A DNA stretch of 64,000 nt from an uncultured Hyphomonas sp. (lineage in GTDB: Bacteria; Pseudomonadota; Alphaproteobacteria; Caulobacterales; Hyphomonadaceae), in NCBI RefSeq assembly GCF_963678875.1, contig NZ_OY787456.1:2294001-2358000 (forward strand). Direction: 5' to 3'. The position numbers were made by a program, and so were the translations under genes. Shown here in pieces: positions 40,573 through 49,593 of the stretch. Each line of letters begins with the position of its first letter. The first letter of the stretch is position 1. The notes under the pieces are model-generated. The model was not told the DNA's origin. It searched no databases and saw nothing but the letters and a program-made list of their open reading frames with translations.

Positions 40573-41504
40573 GCCTCCAGACCCGCTCCCTCATCGAGGC
40601 CCAGCGCAATGTTGAGGTTTTGCACAGCCGCCCCTGAAGCGCCTTTGCCGAGATTGTCCAGGCGGGCAACAAGGCGCACTTCGTCATCCGATCCGAACAC
40701 AAACAATTCCAGCCGGTTGGTCCCGTTGCAGGCTTCCGGTTCAAGGCCTGTGATCGTGTTGCAATCCGCGACGGACGCGACCTTTACAAAGGTTTCGCCG
40801 TCATAGGCTTTGGCCAATGCGCCGTGGATATCCGCCCGCGTCGGCTTGGCTGGCAGTGCCCACAAAGGCAGCGCGATCTCGACCAGCATGCCTTGCGCAA
40901 AACGCCCGACCGACGGCATGAACATCGGCGGATGCTCTAGTCGGCCATAGCGTTTCATTTCAGGCACATGCTTGTGCTTCTGGGTCAGGCCGTAGATCCG
41001 GTGATTGTCTGCGGTGCCGCCTTCCTCGAACTCGGCAATCATCGCCTTGCCACCGCCGGAATAGCCCGACACGGCATTGACGGCGACCGGCCAGGTCGAA
41101 GGCAGCAGCCCGGCCGATGTGAGCGGACGGACGAGCGCGATCATGCCCGTCGGGTAACACCCCGGATTGGAAACCCGCCGCGACGCCCGGAGGGATGCGC
41201 GCTGGGTCTTGTCCATTTCAGGAAAGCCATACGTCCAGCCGGCCACTGTGCGGTGGGCGGTGGAAGCGTCGATGATCACCGTGTTCTGGCTGGTAACCAG
41301 CGACACCCCCAGGCGAGCGGCATCGTCCGGCAGGCACATGATCACGGCATCGGCCATGTTCATGAGGCGCGCGCGCTCATCATGATCCTTGCGCTTGTCC
41401 GGATCGATCGAGATCACCTCAAGATCCGTCCGATTCCGCAGCCGATCAGCGATCTGAAGCCCGGTCGTACCGGCTTCGCCATCAATGAAAACTTTGGGCA
41501 GCAT
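40569..41504 (-). CDS. argC: N-acetyl-gamma-glutamyl-phosphate reductase
   Basis: This arginine biosynthesis enzyme of 311 residues is the short (type 2) form. It opens LPKVFIDGEAGTTGLQIADR with the nucleotide-binding region. The catalytic Cys is in VSNPGCYPTGMIAL, and SGYSGGGKAMIAEFE follows. The frame extends to 41531; ATG 41504 gives the family N-terminus. It lies downstream of rpsI on the same strand, with an intrinsic terminator (41530-41571) between, so it should have its own promoter. It is convergent with phaC and their stops overlap by four bases. Confidence 0.93.
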   Translation of the reverse strand: MLPKVFIDGEAGTTGLQIADRLRNRTDLEVISIDPDKRKDHDERARLMNMADAVIMCLPDDAARLGVSLVTSQNTVIIDASTAHRTVAGWTYGFPEMDKTQRASLRASRRVSNPGCYPTGMIALVRPLTSAGLLPSTWPVAVNAVSGYSGGGKAMIAEFEEGGTADNHRIYGLTQKHKHVPEMKRYGRLEHPPMFMPSVGRFAQGMLVEIALPLWALPAKPTRADIHGALAKAYDGETFVKVASVADCNTITGLEPEACNGTNRLELFVFGSDDEVRLVARLDNLGKGASGAAVQNLNIALGLDEGAGLEA

Positions 41505-41529
41505 TGCGTTCTCGTCCCTATGCAAACGC

Positions 41530-41571
41530 AAAACAAAAGCAAAGCGGGCGCTCCGTCACCGAAGCGCCCGC
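41530..41571 (-). terminator. Rho-independent terminator of the rplM-rpsI operon
   Basis: Downstream of the rpsI stop, on the minus strand, a 9-bp GC stem (GCGGGCGCT at 41571-41563, AGCGCCCGC at 41552-41544) with a 10-base loop is followed by TTTGCTTTTGTTTT (41543-41530). This ends the ribosomal protein transcript before argC. Confidence 0.88.
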
Positions 41572-41596
41572 CCGAAAAGAATAAACCGGATGCGGC

Positions 41597-42085
41597 TTAG
41601 CGCTTCGAGAACTGGAAGCTGCGGCGGGCTTTCGCCTTACCGTACTTCTTACGCTCGACGACACGCGGGTCGCGGGTCATGAAGCCGAACGGCTTGAGCA
41701 CGCGGCGCAGACCCGGCTCGTAAGCGACGAGGGCGCGCGAAATGCCGTGGCGCACAGCGCCGGCCTGGCCCATGAGGCCGGAGCCTTTCACGGTCGCGAT
41801 CACGTCAAACTCGGTCTCGCGGCCAGCTTCGATCAGCGGCTGGGCAATCACCATGCGCAGCACGGGGCGCGCAAAGTATTGTTCCTGGTCACGGCCATTG
41901 ATCGTGATCTTGCCGGAGCCCGGCTTGATCCAGACGCGGGCGACGGCTTCCTTGCGGCGGCCGGTGCCGTAAGCACGGCCCTGAGCGTCGATTTTCGGTT
42001 CAGCGAGGGTCTCCGGAGCGGCAGTGACGGTTTCGTCACCGGTCATGGTGCCGAGGTCCTGGAGGGAGTTTGCAGTGTCGGTCAT
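41597..42085 (-). CDS. rpsI: 30S ribosomal protein S9
   Basis: The 162-residue small-subunit protein has an N-terminal extension of about 35 residues before the conserved core. The core begins AYGTGRRKEAVARVWIKPGSG and includes VKGSGLMGQAGAVRHGISRA. The C-terminal tail VERKKYGKAKARRSFQFSKR reaches the P-site tRNA. It follows rplM by five bases in the universal rplM-rpsI operon. ATG 42085 is the only sensible start. Confidence 0.97.
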   Translation of the reverse strand: MTDTANSLQDLGTMTGDETVTAAPETLAEPKIDAQGRAYGTGRRKEAVARVWIKPGSGKITINGRDQEQYFARPVLRMVIAQPLIEAGRETEFDVIATVKGSGLMGQAGAVRHGISRALVAYEPGLRRVLKPFGFMTRDPRVVERKKYGKAKARRSFQFSKR

Positions 42086-42090
42086 AATGA

Positions 42091-42555
42091 TCAGGCCGTT
42101 TTGACGTTTTTACGGTTCATCGACGCGAAGTCGACGCTTTCGGGGCTCTGGGCCGTGTGCGGGTGCTCAGCACCGGCATAGACGCGCAGTTTCGAGAACT
42201 GCTTGCGCGCCAGCGGGCTTTCTTTCGGCAGCATGCGCTTGACGGCCAGTTCGATGGCGCGCTCCGGGAAGCGGCCGGAAAGGATCTTGCCGGCGGTGGT
42301 CGACTTGATGCCGCCCGGGTGGCCGGTGTGGCGGTAGTAGACTTTGTCGGTCAGCTTGTTGCCGGTAAACTTTGCTTTTTCCGCGTTGATCACGATGACA
42401 TGGTCACCGGTATCGATGTGCGGAGTAAAGTCAGGGCGGTGCTTGCCGCGCAGGCGCTTGGCGACGTAAGAAGCAAGACGTCCGACAACGACATCAGTCG
42501 CGTCGATCACGACCCACTTATTCTCGACGTCCACAGGTGCGTTATAGGTTTTCAT
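42091..42555 (-). CDS. rplM: 50S ribosomal protein L13
   Basis: The 154-residue large-subunit protein has the normal length and motifs: WVVIDATDVVVGRLASYVAK, RGKHRPDFTPHIDTGDHVIV, KVYYRHTGHPGGIKSTTAG and RMLPKESPLARKQFSKLRVY. First gene of the leftward rplM-rpsI operon. A hypothetical lipoprotein gene is divergent, its ATG only 39 bases from the L13 ATG, so the promoters overlap. Confidence 0.97.
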   Translation of the reverse strand: MKTYNAPVDVENKWVVIDATDVVVGRLASYVAKRLRGKHRPDFTPHIDTGDHVIVINAEKAKFTGNKLTDKVYYRHTGHPGGIKSTTAGKILSGRFPERAIELAVKRMLPKESPLARKQFSKLRVYAGAEHPHTAQSPESVDFASMNRKNVKTA

Positions 42556-42593
42556 CGCTCTACTCAGAGCCTCTCGCTTTCGGAGTTCATGGA

Positions 42594-43577
42594 ATGGAAT
42601 TCAAGCGCTGGCGTTTAAGCGCCACATCCACCGTTGTCAACGCAGGGCTTGGACTTGCCCTGCTTTTTGCCACGGCGGCCTGCAGCAAGCCGGAACAAGC
42701 GCCGGAATCCCCCCCGGAATCCTCTGCAATCACTGCAGATGTGGTGCTTCCGGCCGTCTGGTCGACCCGTACACTCGAATCATCGGTCTCTTCAATCGCC
42801 CTTTCAGGCGGTTCCCGGGGCATTCTGGCGGTCGCTTATGAGACTGGCGGACTGCAATTTTTCGACATGGAAGCCGAACGGATCGGCGAGCCCACCAATT
42901 TCCGCGTCAAAGCGCTCGCGGGTGGCCAGTCCGCCAATATCGCTGACAGCACATTGACCGTTTTCCCCGGTATCGACCGCGAAGGTGAGGTCAAGGCCTA
43001 TGTGTTCGGCGACGGCCTGATCGCCCCGGCCCAGGTGGACCTTTCGGTCGATGGCGAGACCCTGGTGGAAGGCATCTGCTCCGGCCCGGCGGGCACCGAG
43101 GGCATCATGCGCCTCGCCTTCTGGACCCTTGGCAACAATCGCGTGCTGCAGGCCGGCATTGTAAAGGAAAGCGGTGGCGAACTGAACTGGGAGCGCGGCG
43201 ACTCCACTTTCACCGATTTCCCGATCCAGTCCTGCGCCTATACGACTGACACGCTGGTGGCCTCCCCGCGCGCCCAGGCGGCTGCGCCGCTGATCCGCGG
43301 CGATGTCTCTGCGCTCCTCTCTCTGGAGCCGGATTCGGGCCTGAAAATCTCCACTGATCTCGGCATGACGACGACGGATGTGAACATCCGCAACGGTCTC
43401 AGTGTCTTCGCGCCGGACAAGCCCGTCGCCATGGCGGCCATGGGAACCATGATGTCGGGCGGCTATCCGGGCGGCGTGATCGCGCTGGCCGGAGAGGTGG
43501 AACCGGGCAAGAGCCAGGTCGTCTTCGTCGACCCGAGCCCGATCACCCTGCCGAACGCGCAGACCGGATCGAACTGA
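42594..43577 (+). CDS. Hypothetical lipoprotein, possibly beta-propeller (phytase-like)
   Basis: This protein of 327 residues has a lipoprotein signal ending LLFATAAC at about residue 24. The mature part has repeated beta-rich stretches, such as SSIALSGGSRGILAVAYETG and GLQFFDMEAERIGEP, which faintly recall the blades of bacterial 3-phytase-like propellers. No catalytic or calcium-binding motif could be assigned. Start ATG 42594 has GGAG eight bases upstream. It is divergent from rplM, and convergent with the heme A synthase gene, whose stop lies two bases after its own. Function unknown. Confidence 0.6.
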   Translation: MEFKRWRLSATSTVVNAGLGLALLFATAACSKPEQAPESPPESSAITADVVLPAVWSTRTLESSVSSIALSGGSRGILAVAYETGGLQFFDMEAERIGEPTNFRVKALAGGQSANIADSTLTVFPGIDREGEVKAYVFGDGLIAPAQVDLSVDGETLVEGICSGPAGTEGIMRLAFWTLGNNRVLQAGIVKESGGELNWERGDSTFTDFPIQSCAYTTDTLVASPRAQAAAPLIRGDVSALLSLEPDSGLKISTDLGMTTTDVNIRNGLSVFAPDKPVAMAAMGTMMSGGYPGGVIALAGEVEPGKSQVVFVDPSPITLPNAQTGSN

Positions 43578-43578
43578 A

Positions 43579-44616
43579 CTAAGCCGACGCGACAGGGCGC
43601 GCCGTCAGCCATGCCAGGCGGACGGCCGCCAGCGTCACCACAACGCCGATGCCCTGATGCAGCAGCGCAAGGTTCATCGGCGCGGCGTGCAGCAGCGTGA
43701 ATATGCCCCAGACGGCCTGCAGGCTGACAAGTCCCGCAAGAACGATGAAGCTGCGCCCGTACGCGGTTTTCCGGTACATGAAGGCCGCAACGAGGCTGGC
43801 CGCCCAGATCGCATAAGCGAGGATACGGTGATTGAACTGGGTCGCCGCGCGTCCTTCAAACAGGCTGCGGAGCCCAAGGTCACCCTCCAGATAGTGTGAC
43901 GGGACGAGTTCTCCCGCCATCAGCGGCCAGTCATTATAACTGCGGCCGGCGTCGAGGCCGGCGACCAGGGCCCCGGCGGCCATCTGAACGAAGATCGCCA
44001 CCAACAGGACTTTCGCCGTCAAACGCATGGCACCGGAGACCGCGTGCCTCTCCCGCTGGCCGAGGTCCAGCCACAGCCAGGCGACAATCGCGATGATCAG
44101 CAGCGCCAACATGAAGTGCGTCATCAACCGGTAAGGCGCGACGTCCACCCGGGTCGTTTCCCCGATGCCACTCGACACCATCCACCAGCCGATCGCGCCC
44201 TGCAGGCCGCCCAGCGCGACAAGGCCCAGCAGTTTCCACAGGAGCGGACGGGTCAGCCACTTCCGGATGGCAAACAATGCTATGCCCAGCACCGCAACGA
44301 GGCCGATCATCCGGCCGAAGAATCGGTGCCCCCACTCCCACCAATAGATGTGCTGGAACTCCGACATCGACATGCCATGATTGATGTAGCGGTATTCTGC
44401 CGTTTCCCTGTACTTCGCGAAGGCCTCGTTCCAGGCCTCTGCCGAGAGCGGCGGGAGCGCCCCTTTGATCGGGTCCCATTCCGTGATCGACAGGCCGGAA
44501 TCGGTCAGGCGCGTCGCGCCGCCAATCAGGATCATCGCATAGACCATCAGGCCGACCAGAATCAGCCAGCGGCGGATCCAGATGGCTGCAGCGGGGGGGA
44601 TTGTGGTTTCGCTCAT
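43579..44616 (-). CDS. ctaA: Heme A synthase (COX15/CtaA)
   Basis: The 345-residue inner membrane enzyme oxidises heme O to heme A for cytochrome oxidase. About eight membrane segments are visible. Conserved parts are GGATRLTDSGLSITEWDPIK, FQHIYWWEWGHRFFGRMIG with haem-ligating His, GGLQGAIGWWMVSSGI, RLMTHFMLALLI, GLDAGRSYNDWPLM and QFNHRILAYAIW. It belongs to the long eukaryotic/alphaproteobacterial type. The frame extends to 44676; ATG 44616 gives the standard N-terminus. It is divergent from the DUF2842 gene. Confidence 0.95.
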   Translation of the reverse strand: MSETTIPPAAAIWIRRWLILVGLMVYAMILIGGATRLTDSGLSITEWDPIKGALPPLSAEAWNEAFAKYRETAEYRYINHGMSMSEFQHIYWWEWGHRFFGRMIGLVAVLGIALFAIRKWLTRPLLWKLLGLVALGGLQGAIGWWMVSSGIGETTRVDVAPYRLMTHFMLALLIIAIVAWLWLDLGQRERHAVSGAMRLTAKVLLVAIFVQMAAGALVAGLDAGRSYNDWPLMAGELVPSHYLEGDLGLRSLFEGRAATQFNHRILAYAIWAASLVAAFMYRKTAYGRSFIVLAGLVSLQAVWGIFTLLHAAPMNLALLHQGIGVVVTLAAVRLAWLTARPVASA

Positions 44617-44688
44617 GCGCTTTAATTGACGTGAGGTCGCCGCGCGGCAAGGGTCTGCGGGGTCGCATCTGCACAAAGGACTGCATTC

Positions 44689-44895
44689 ATGCGCAAGCCC
44701 GTCACTGCTCTGATCCTGCTGGTCTACCTGTTTGTTTACATCGTGCTGGCTGCCACGATCGGCGGCATGACCTCGGCGTGGCCGCGCTGGGCGGAGCTGG
44801 TTTTCTACATTGTCGCCGGCATCGCGTGGATTTTCCCGCTGCGGCCCCTGTTCGCGTGGATGAATCGCGGCACGCCTCCGCCGGAAGACGAGTAG
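44689..44895 (+). CDS. DUF2842 small membrane protein
   Basis: The 68-residue protein has two membrane segments, LILLVYLFVYIVLAATIGG and LVFYIVAGIAWIFPLRPLF, and ends in an acidic tail. The FYIVAGIAWIFPLRPLFAWM block is the hallmark of DUF2842, a family essentially restricted to alphaproteobacteria. AAGGA eight bases before ATG 44689 supports the start. It is commonly found beside COX15, as here. Role unknown. The following 229 bases (44896-45124) hold no gene; they contain a CCGCA-N7-TGCGG inverted repeat near 44960 that may regulate the PHA operon. Confidence 0.82.
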   Translation: MRKPVTALILLVYLFVYIVLAATIGGMTSAWPRWAELVFYIVAGIAWIFPLRPLFAWMNRGTPPPEDE

Positions 44896-45124
44896 GACGC
44901 GACTCTTGTCGCTGCGCCTGTGACGAAAGCTTCATTCTGTCCGAATTGACGACCGGGTTGCCGCATGCATGCTGCGGTGCACAATCCATCATGCAAATGC
45001 TGCCCTGACGCCCGTAAGGCCTTAAAACCGTTGGAGTTCCAACAGGCAGGTTAAGCAAAGACGCACATTTGCCTGATAGGGTTGCGTCTAACTGGCCACC
45101 ACATGGCCCCGGAGCAGAAGCCCG

Positions 45125-46924
45125 ATGTCCAAGCCCCCACGCAACAAGAGTGGCGCCTACGCCGCCCCTGATCCGCTGCCTTCTGATCCCGATGCAGCAC
45201 GCCAGGCTGCATTCGAGGCCATGGACCGGATGCGGGACATGCTGATCAGCCGCTTTTCCAGCGGCGTGTCCCCGGCCTCCCTCGCGCTCGCTTACATGGA
45301 CTGGGCGCTCCACCTGCAGTCTGCACCGGGAAAGCAGCTGGAAATGGTCCAGAAGGCCTTCCGCAAAAGCAGCCGCCTGTCGGCCTATCTGCTCTCCACA
45401 ATGGGGCAGGAAGAGGCCGATTGCTGCATCGAGCCCCTGCCCGGCGACAACCGCTTCCGGAATCCGGCCTGGCGCCAGCAGCCTTTCGGCATCTGGTCGC
45501 AGTCCTTCCTGCTGACGCAGCAATGGTGGCACAACGTCACCCATGATGTGCCGGGCGTTAGCCCGCACCATGAAGAGGTCGTCTCTTTCGTCGCACGCCA
45601 GCTGCTGGACGTCTTCTCGCCCTCCAACAACCCGTTCACCAATCCGGAAGTTCTGGCGCGGACGCGGGAGACGGGCGGGCAGAACTTCGTCGCCGGGTTC
45701 AACAACTGGCGCGAAGACATGCGCCGCCAGATCCAGGGCAAGCCGCCGGCCGGCACCGAAGACTTCATCCCGGGCGAGGATGTCGCCGTCACCCCCGGAA
45801 AGGTCGTCTTCCGCAATCACCTGATCGAACTGATCCAGTACGCGCCCGCGACCAGCGAGGTTCATCCCGAACCGGTCCTGATCGTGCCGGCCTGGATCAT
45901 GAAATACTATATTCTCGACCTGTCGCCGCACAATTCGATGGTCAAATACCTGACCGATCAGGGCTTCACCGTCTTCGCCATTTCGTGGCGCAATCCGACA
46001 GCCGACGACCGCGACCTGTCGCTGAACGATTACCGCCGGATGGGCGTGATGGACGCGCTGGAAGCCATCAATGCCATCTGCCCGGACAGGAAAGTCCACG
46101 CGGCCGGTTATTGCCTCGGCGGGACGTTGCTTTCCATCGCAGCGTCGGCAATGGCGCGGGATGGCGACAACCGGCTTGCCTCTGTCTCGCTGCTTGCGGC
46201 GCAAACCGATTTCAGCGAACCCGGCGAACTCGCCCTCTTCATCGACCACAGCCAGATGCATTTCCTTGAAAGCATCATGTGGAACCGCGGCTTCCTGTCG
46301 GCTGACGAAATGGCCGGAGCGTTCCAGCTGCTCCGCTCGAATGACCTGCTCTGGTCCCGCCTCGTCCGGGAATACATGATGGGCGAGCGGTCGCCGATGT
46401 TCGACCTCATGGCCTGGAACGCCGATACGACCCGCATGCCCTATCGGATGCATTCGGAGTATCTGAAGAAGCTCTACATCAACAACGACCTCGCCAATGG
46501 TCGCTTCATGGTGGATGGCCGGCCGGTGACCCTTCAGGGCCTGCGCGTGCCGGTCTTCGCGGTCGGCACAGAGCATGACCACGTCGCGCCGTGGCGGTCG
46601 GTCTACAAGATCCACCAGCTGGCCGACACGGATATTACCTTCGCCCTGGCCAATGGCGGCCACAATGCAGGCATCGTCAGCGAGCCGGGCCATAATGGCC
46701 GCCACTACCGCATCGCCCATCACCGCCACCGCGACCAGATTCTCAGCCCGGACCAATGGTTGGAAGCCTCGACGGAAAAATCCGGCTCCTGGTGGACCGG
46801 CTGGAGCGGCTGGCTGACGAAGCATTCCTCGGCAGACCTGATCCGCCCGCCGCGAACCGGCGCAGCGCGTAAGGGTTATCCCGTGCTTGAAGAAGCCCCT
46901 GGAACCTATGTATTCCAGAGGTAG
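45125..46924 (+). CDS. Second PHA synthase-like protein (class I PhaC paralogue)
   Basis: The 599-residue protein has the PhaC fold: VPAWIMKYYILDLSPHNSM, FAISWRNP, the catalytic Cys330 in AAGYCLGGTLLS, the Asp in TEHDHVAPW, the His in NGGHNAGIV, and KSGSWWTGWSGWL near the end. It differs clearly from the first PhaC and belongs to the group found next to phosphotransacetylase and acetate kinase genes. It is the first gene of a rightward operon with the MaoC-Pta fusion and ackA (gaps of 12 and 1 bases). It may make polymer or act as an acyl-CoA hydrolase-like enzyme; polymer synthesis is not proven for this group. Confidence 0.85.
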   Translation: MSKPPRNKSGAYAAPDPLPSDPDAARQAAFEAMDRMRDMLISRFSSGVSPASLALAYMDWALHLQSAPGKQLEMVQKAFRKSSRLSAYLLSTMGQEEADCCIEPLPGDNRFRNPAWRQQPFGIWSQSFLLTQQWWHNVTHDVPGVSPHHEEVVSFVARQLLDVFSPSNNPFTNPEVLARTRETGGQNFVAGFNNWREDMRRQIQGKPPAGTEDFIPGEDVAVTPGKVVFRNHLIELIQYAPATSEVHPEPVLIVPAWIMKYYILDLSPHNSMVKYLTDQGFTVFAISWRNPTADDRDLSLNDYRRMGVMDALEAINAICPDRKVHAAGYCLGGTLLSIAASAMARDGDNRLASVSLLAAQTDFSEPGELALFIDHSQMHFLESIMWNRGFLSADEMAGAFQLLRSNDLLWSRLVREYMMGERSPMFDLMAWNADTTRMPYRMHSEYLKKLYINNDLANGRFMVDGRPVTLQGLRVPVFAVGTEHDHVAPWRSVYKIHQLADTDITFALANGGHNAGIVSEPGHNGRHYRIAHHRHRDQILSPDQWLEASTEKSGSWWTGWSGWLTKHSSADLIRPPRTGAARKGYPVLEEAPGTYVFQR

Positions 46925-46936
46925 GAGTGCCTGCCC

Positions 46937-48337
46937 ATGATCGATGCCTTTCTCGAAAACCGCACCTATGACCAGATCAAGGTCGGCGACACCGCCTCGC
47001 TGGAGCGCGCTGTCACGGAGAATGATATCGAACTGTTCGCCCTCGTTTCCGGCGATGTGAACCCGGCCCATCTCGATGCCGAATTCGCCGCGAAGGACAT
47101 CTTCGGCAAGCCGGTTGCCCACGGCATGTGGACGGCCTCGCTGGTCTCCGCCGTTCTGGGCACCACCCTGCCCGGCCCTGGCTGCATCTATCTCGGCCAG
47201 ACCATTGCCTTCACCAAGCCCGTCTTTCCCGGCGACACCGTCACCGCCACCGTGACCGTGCTGGAGAAGCAGGACAAGAAACGCCTCGTCCGGCTGGAAA
47301 CCGTCTGCACCAACCAGGATGGCGAGACCGTCCTGAAAGGCGAGGCGACCGTGATCGCCCCGAAAGACAGCGTCCGGGTCAAACGCAAGAACATGCCGGG
47401 CATCCGCCTGCGCCGGCATGACCGCTATGACGCCTTCATCGAGCGGGCAAAGGCTTCGCCCACCGTCCGGGCGGCGATCGTTCATCCCTGCTCGCCGATC
47501 GCCATTCAGGGCGCGGTCGAGGTGCGGGACGAAGATCTGCTGGACCCGGTCCTGATCGGCCCGCGCGCCAAGATCGAAGCTGCCGCCGAAGAAGCCGGCG
47601 TCTCTCTCGACGGCTTCGACATCATTGAAACCGAACACAGCCACGCCGCCGCGACGAAGGCCGTGGAAATGGCTGTCAGCGGCGAAGTCTCCGTGCTGGT
47701 GAAGGGCAGTCTCCACACGGATGAACTCCTCGGTGCCGTCATCGCCCACGACTCCGGCCTGCGCACCGAGCGCCGCATCAGCCATGTCTACGCCATGGAC
47801 ATCCCGGCCTATGAAAAGCCGCTGATCGTGACCGACGCGGCGGTGAACATTCTTCCCTCCCTCGATCAGAAGCGCGACATCTGCCAGAACGCCGTCGACC
47901 TGCTGCACCAGCTGGGCGTGGACGAACCGCTGGTCGCCGTGCTCGCCGCCGTCGAGACCGTCAATGCCGACATGCCCGCGACACTCGATGCCGCCGCGCT
48001 TACCGTGATGGCGGCGCGGGGGCAGATTTCCGGCGCCCGGGTCGATGGGCCGCTGGCCTTCGACAATGCGATCAGCATGGCCGCCGCGAAGACCAAGGGC
48101 ATCGTCTCACCCGTCGCCGGGCAGGCGGACATCCTGCTCGTGCCGGACCTTGAAGCCGGCAACATGCTGGCCAAGCAACTGATCTATTTCGCCGACGCCA
48201 TCGCCGCCGGCCTGATCCTTGGCGCAAGGGTGCCGATCGTGCTGACCAGCCGGGCCGATCCACTGACGGCCCGCATGGCCTCGGCGGCGCTCGCCCGGCT
48301 GAGTGTCGGCATGACTTACACCAAGTCGGGTAGCTGA
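46937..48337 (+). CDS. Bifunctional MaoC enoyl-CoA hydratase / phosphate acyltransferase
   Basis: The 466-residue fusion has a MaoC hydratase at residues 1-150 (FALVSGDVNPAHLDAEFAAK, PVAHGMWTASLVSAVLGTTL, GDTVTATVTVLEKQ) and a phosphate acetyl/butyryltransferase at about 160-466 (AIVHPCSPIAIQGAVEV, VLVKGSLHTDELLGAV, ISHVYAMDIP, VDGPLAFDNAISMAAAKTKG). The transferase half swaps CoA for phosphate on acyl-CoA, giving acyl phosphate for the kinase encoded next. The hydratase half would interconvert enoyl-CoA and 3-hydroxyacyl-CoA. With PhaC and AckA it links acyl-CoA overflow to polymer or ATP. Confidence 0.92.
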   Translation: MIDAFLENRTYDQIKVGDTASLERAVTENDIELFALVSGDVNPAHLDAEFAAKDIFGKPVAHGMWTASLVSAVLGTTLPGPGCIYLGQTIAFTKPVFPGDTVTATVTVLEKQDKKRLVRLETVCTNQDGETVLKGEATVIAPKDSVRVKRKNMPGIRLRRHDRYDAFIERAKASPTVRAAIVHPCSPIAIQGAVEVRDEDLLDPVLIGPRAKIEAAAEEAGVSLDGFDIIETEHSHAAATKAVEMAVSGEVSVLVKGSLHTDELLGAVIAHDSGLRTERRISHVYAMDIPAYEKPLIVTDAAVNILPSLDQKRDICQNAVDLLHQLGVDEPLVAVLAAVETVNADMPATLDAAALTVMAARGQISGARVDGPLAFDNAISMAAAKTKGIVSPVAGQADILLVPDLEAGNMLAKQLIYFADAIAAGLILGARVPIVLTSRADPLTARMASAALARLSVGMTYTKSGS

Positions 48338-48338
48338 C

Positions 48339-49526
48339 ATGTCTGGTCCGCTGCTGATGACGTTCAATGCCGGGTCTTCCTCCGTGAAGATCGGCCTGTT
48401 CAGCATCGAAGGCGACAGGCTGGACCGGGTCGCCCACGCCCTCATCGACTTCCGGCAGAGCCCGCTCACCTTCCACCTCGTTGAAGGCAAGGCCGTTTTC
48501 GACGTGGAACTGAAAGCCGATCATGCGGACCATCTCACCGATGTGATGGCCGAAACGCTGGACTGGATTGCCGAACATTATGACCTCAGTGAACTGAGCT
48601 GTGTCGGTCACCGCGTTGTGCATGGCGGGGATGAGTTCGATGGCCCGGTGTTGATCACCGATGAGTCTCTCGCCCGGATTGACGCGCTCTCCATTCTGGC
48701 ACCACTCCACCAGCCGCAGGCGCTTCGGCTGATCCGCGCCATGCGAGAAGTCCGGCCGGAACTTGTCCAGGTGGCCTCCTTCGACACGGTCTTCCACCGG
48801 ACCAATCCGGAACTGATCCGCCGCTTTGCCCTGCCGCGCGAAGTGCATGACCGCGGCATCAAGCGCTACGGTTTCCATGGCCTCTCCTACAAATTCATCG
48901 CCGCCGAGCTGCGCCGCCAGTTCCCCGACACCGCGCCCGGCCGTGTGATCGCCGCCCATCTCGGCAGCGGCGCGAGCCTTTGCGCCATGCTGGACGGCAA
49001 GAGCCAGGATACCAGCATGGGCTTTTCCACGATTGACGGCGTGCCGATGGCAACCCGCTGCGGCGCGCTCGATCCCGGCGTGATCCTCCATTTCCTGCAG
49101 CAGGAAAACCGCCCCGTCAAAGAGGTGGAAGACATGCTCTACCACCAGTCCGGCCTGAAAGGCGTCTCCGGCGGGATCAGTGCCGATTGCCGCGCGCTTC
49201 AGGCGAGCGAGGATCCGCGGGCGAAGGAGGCGCTGGACCTGTTCACCCTGCGGATCGCCGGAGAAATCGGCCGCCTGTCGATGAGCATCGGCGGGCTGGA
49301 TGCCCTCGTCTTCACGGCCGGTATCGGCGAAAACGACACCATGATCCGCGCCGCCGTCGCGGAACGCCTCGGCTGGATGGGCCTCACCCTGTCGGATGAC
49401 GCCAACGGGAAGAATGCCATCTGTATTTCGGCGCCCGGCAGCCAGGTGAAGGCGCTCGTTATTCCGACCAATGAAGAACGCGTGATCGCCGATGAGGCCT
49501 TCAGCGTGTTCCGTCAGGCAGTTTAG
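48339..49526 (+). CDS. ackA: Acetate/propionate kinase
   Basis: The 395-residue kinase converts acyl phosphate and ADP to acid and ATP, or the reverse. Motifs: LLMTFNAGSSSVKIGLFSIE, VGHRVVHGGDEF, FDTVFHRTNPELIRRFALPR, YGFHGLSYKFIAAEL, AHLGSGASLCAMLDGKSQDT, GVSGGISADCRALQ and DALVFTAGIGEND. The length is standard. It starts one base after the MaoC-Pta stop codon, last gene of the operon. No downstream terminator is evident. Confidence 0.94.
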   Translation: MSGPLLMTFNAGSSSVKIGLFSIEGDRLDRVAHALIDFRQSPLTFHLVEGKAVFDVELKADHADHLTDVMAETLDWIAEHYDLSELSCVGHRVVHGGDEFDGPVLITDESLARIDALSILAPLHQPQALRLIRAMREVRPELVQVASFDTVFHRTNPELIRRFALPREVHDRGIKRYGFHGLSYKFIAAELRRQFPDTAPGRVIAAHLGSGASLCAMLDGKSQDTSMGFSTIDGVPMATRCGALDPGVILHFLQQENRPVKEVEDMLYHQSGLKGVSGGISADCRALQASEDPRAKEALDLFTLRIAGEIGRLSMSIGGLDALVFTAGIGENDTMIRAAVAERLGWMGLTLSDDANGKNAICISAPGSQVKALVIPTNEERVIADEAFSVFRQAV

Positions 49527-49593
49527 GTCCCGCCCAGCACGTCCGCCCGGAAACGCCTCAGCGCTCCGGCAGGTATCCTGATTGTGGGAAAGC

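Noticed and set aside
44702..47908. A 1068-codon open frame on the minus strand
   Set aside because: It lies exactly antisense to the second PhaC and the MaoC-Pta fusion, which have clear motifs, coupling and start sites. The long frame is a by-product of GC-rich codon use; its translation is low-complexity His/Arg/Gly-rich and matches no family.
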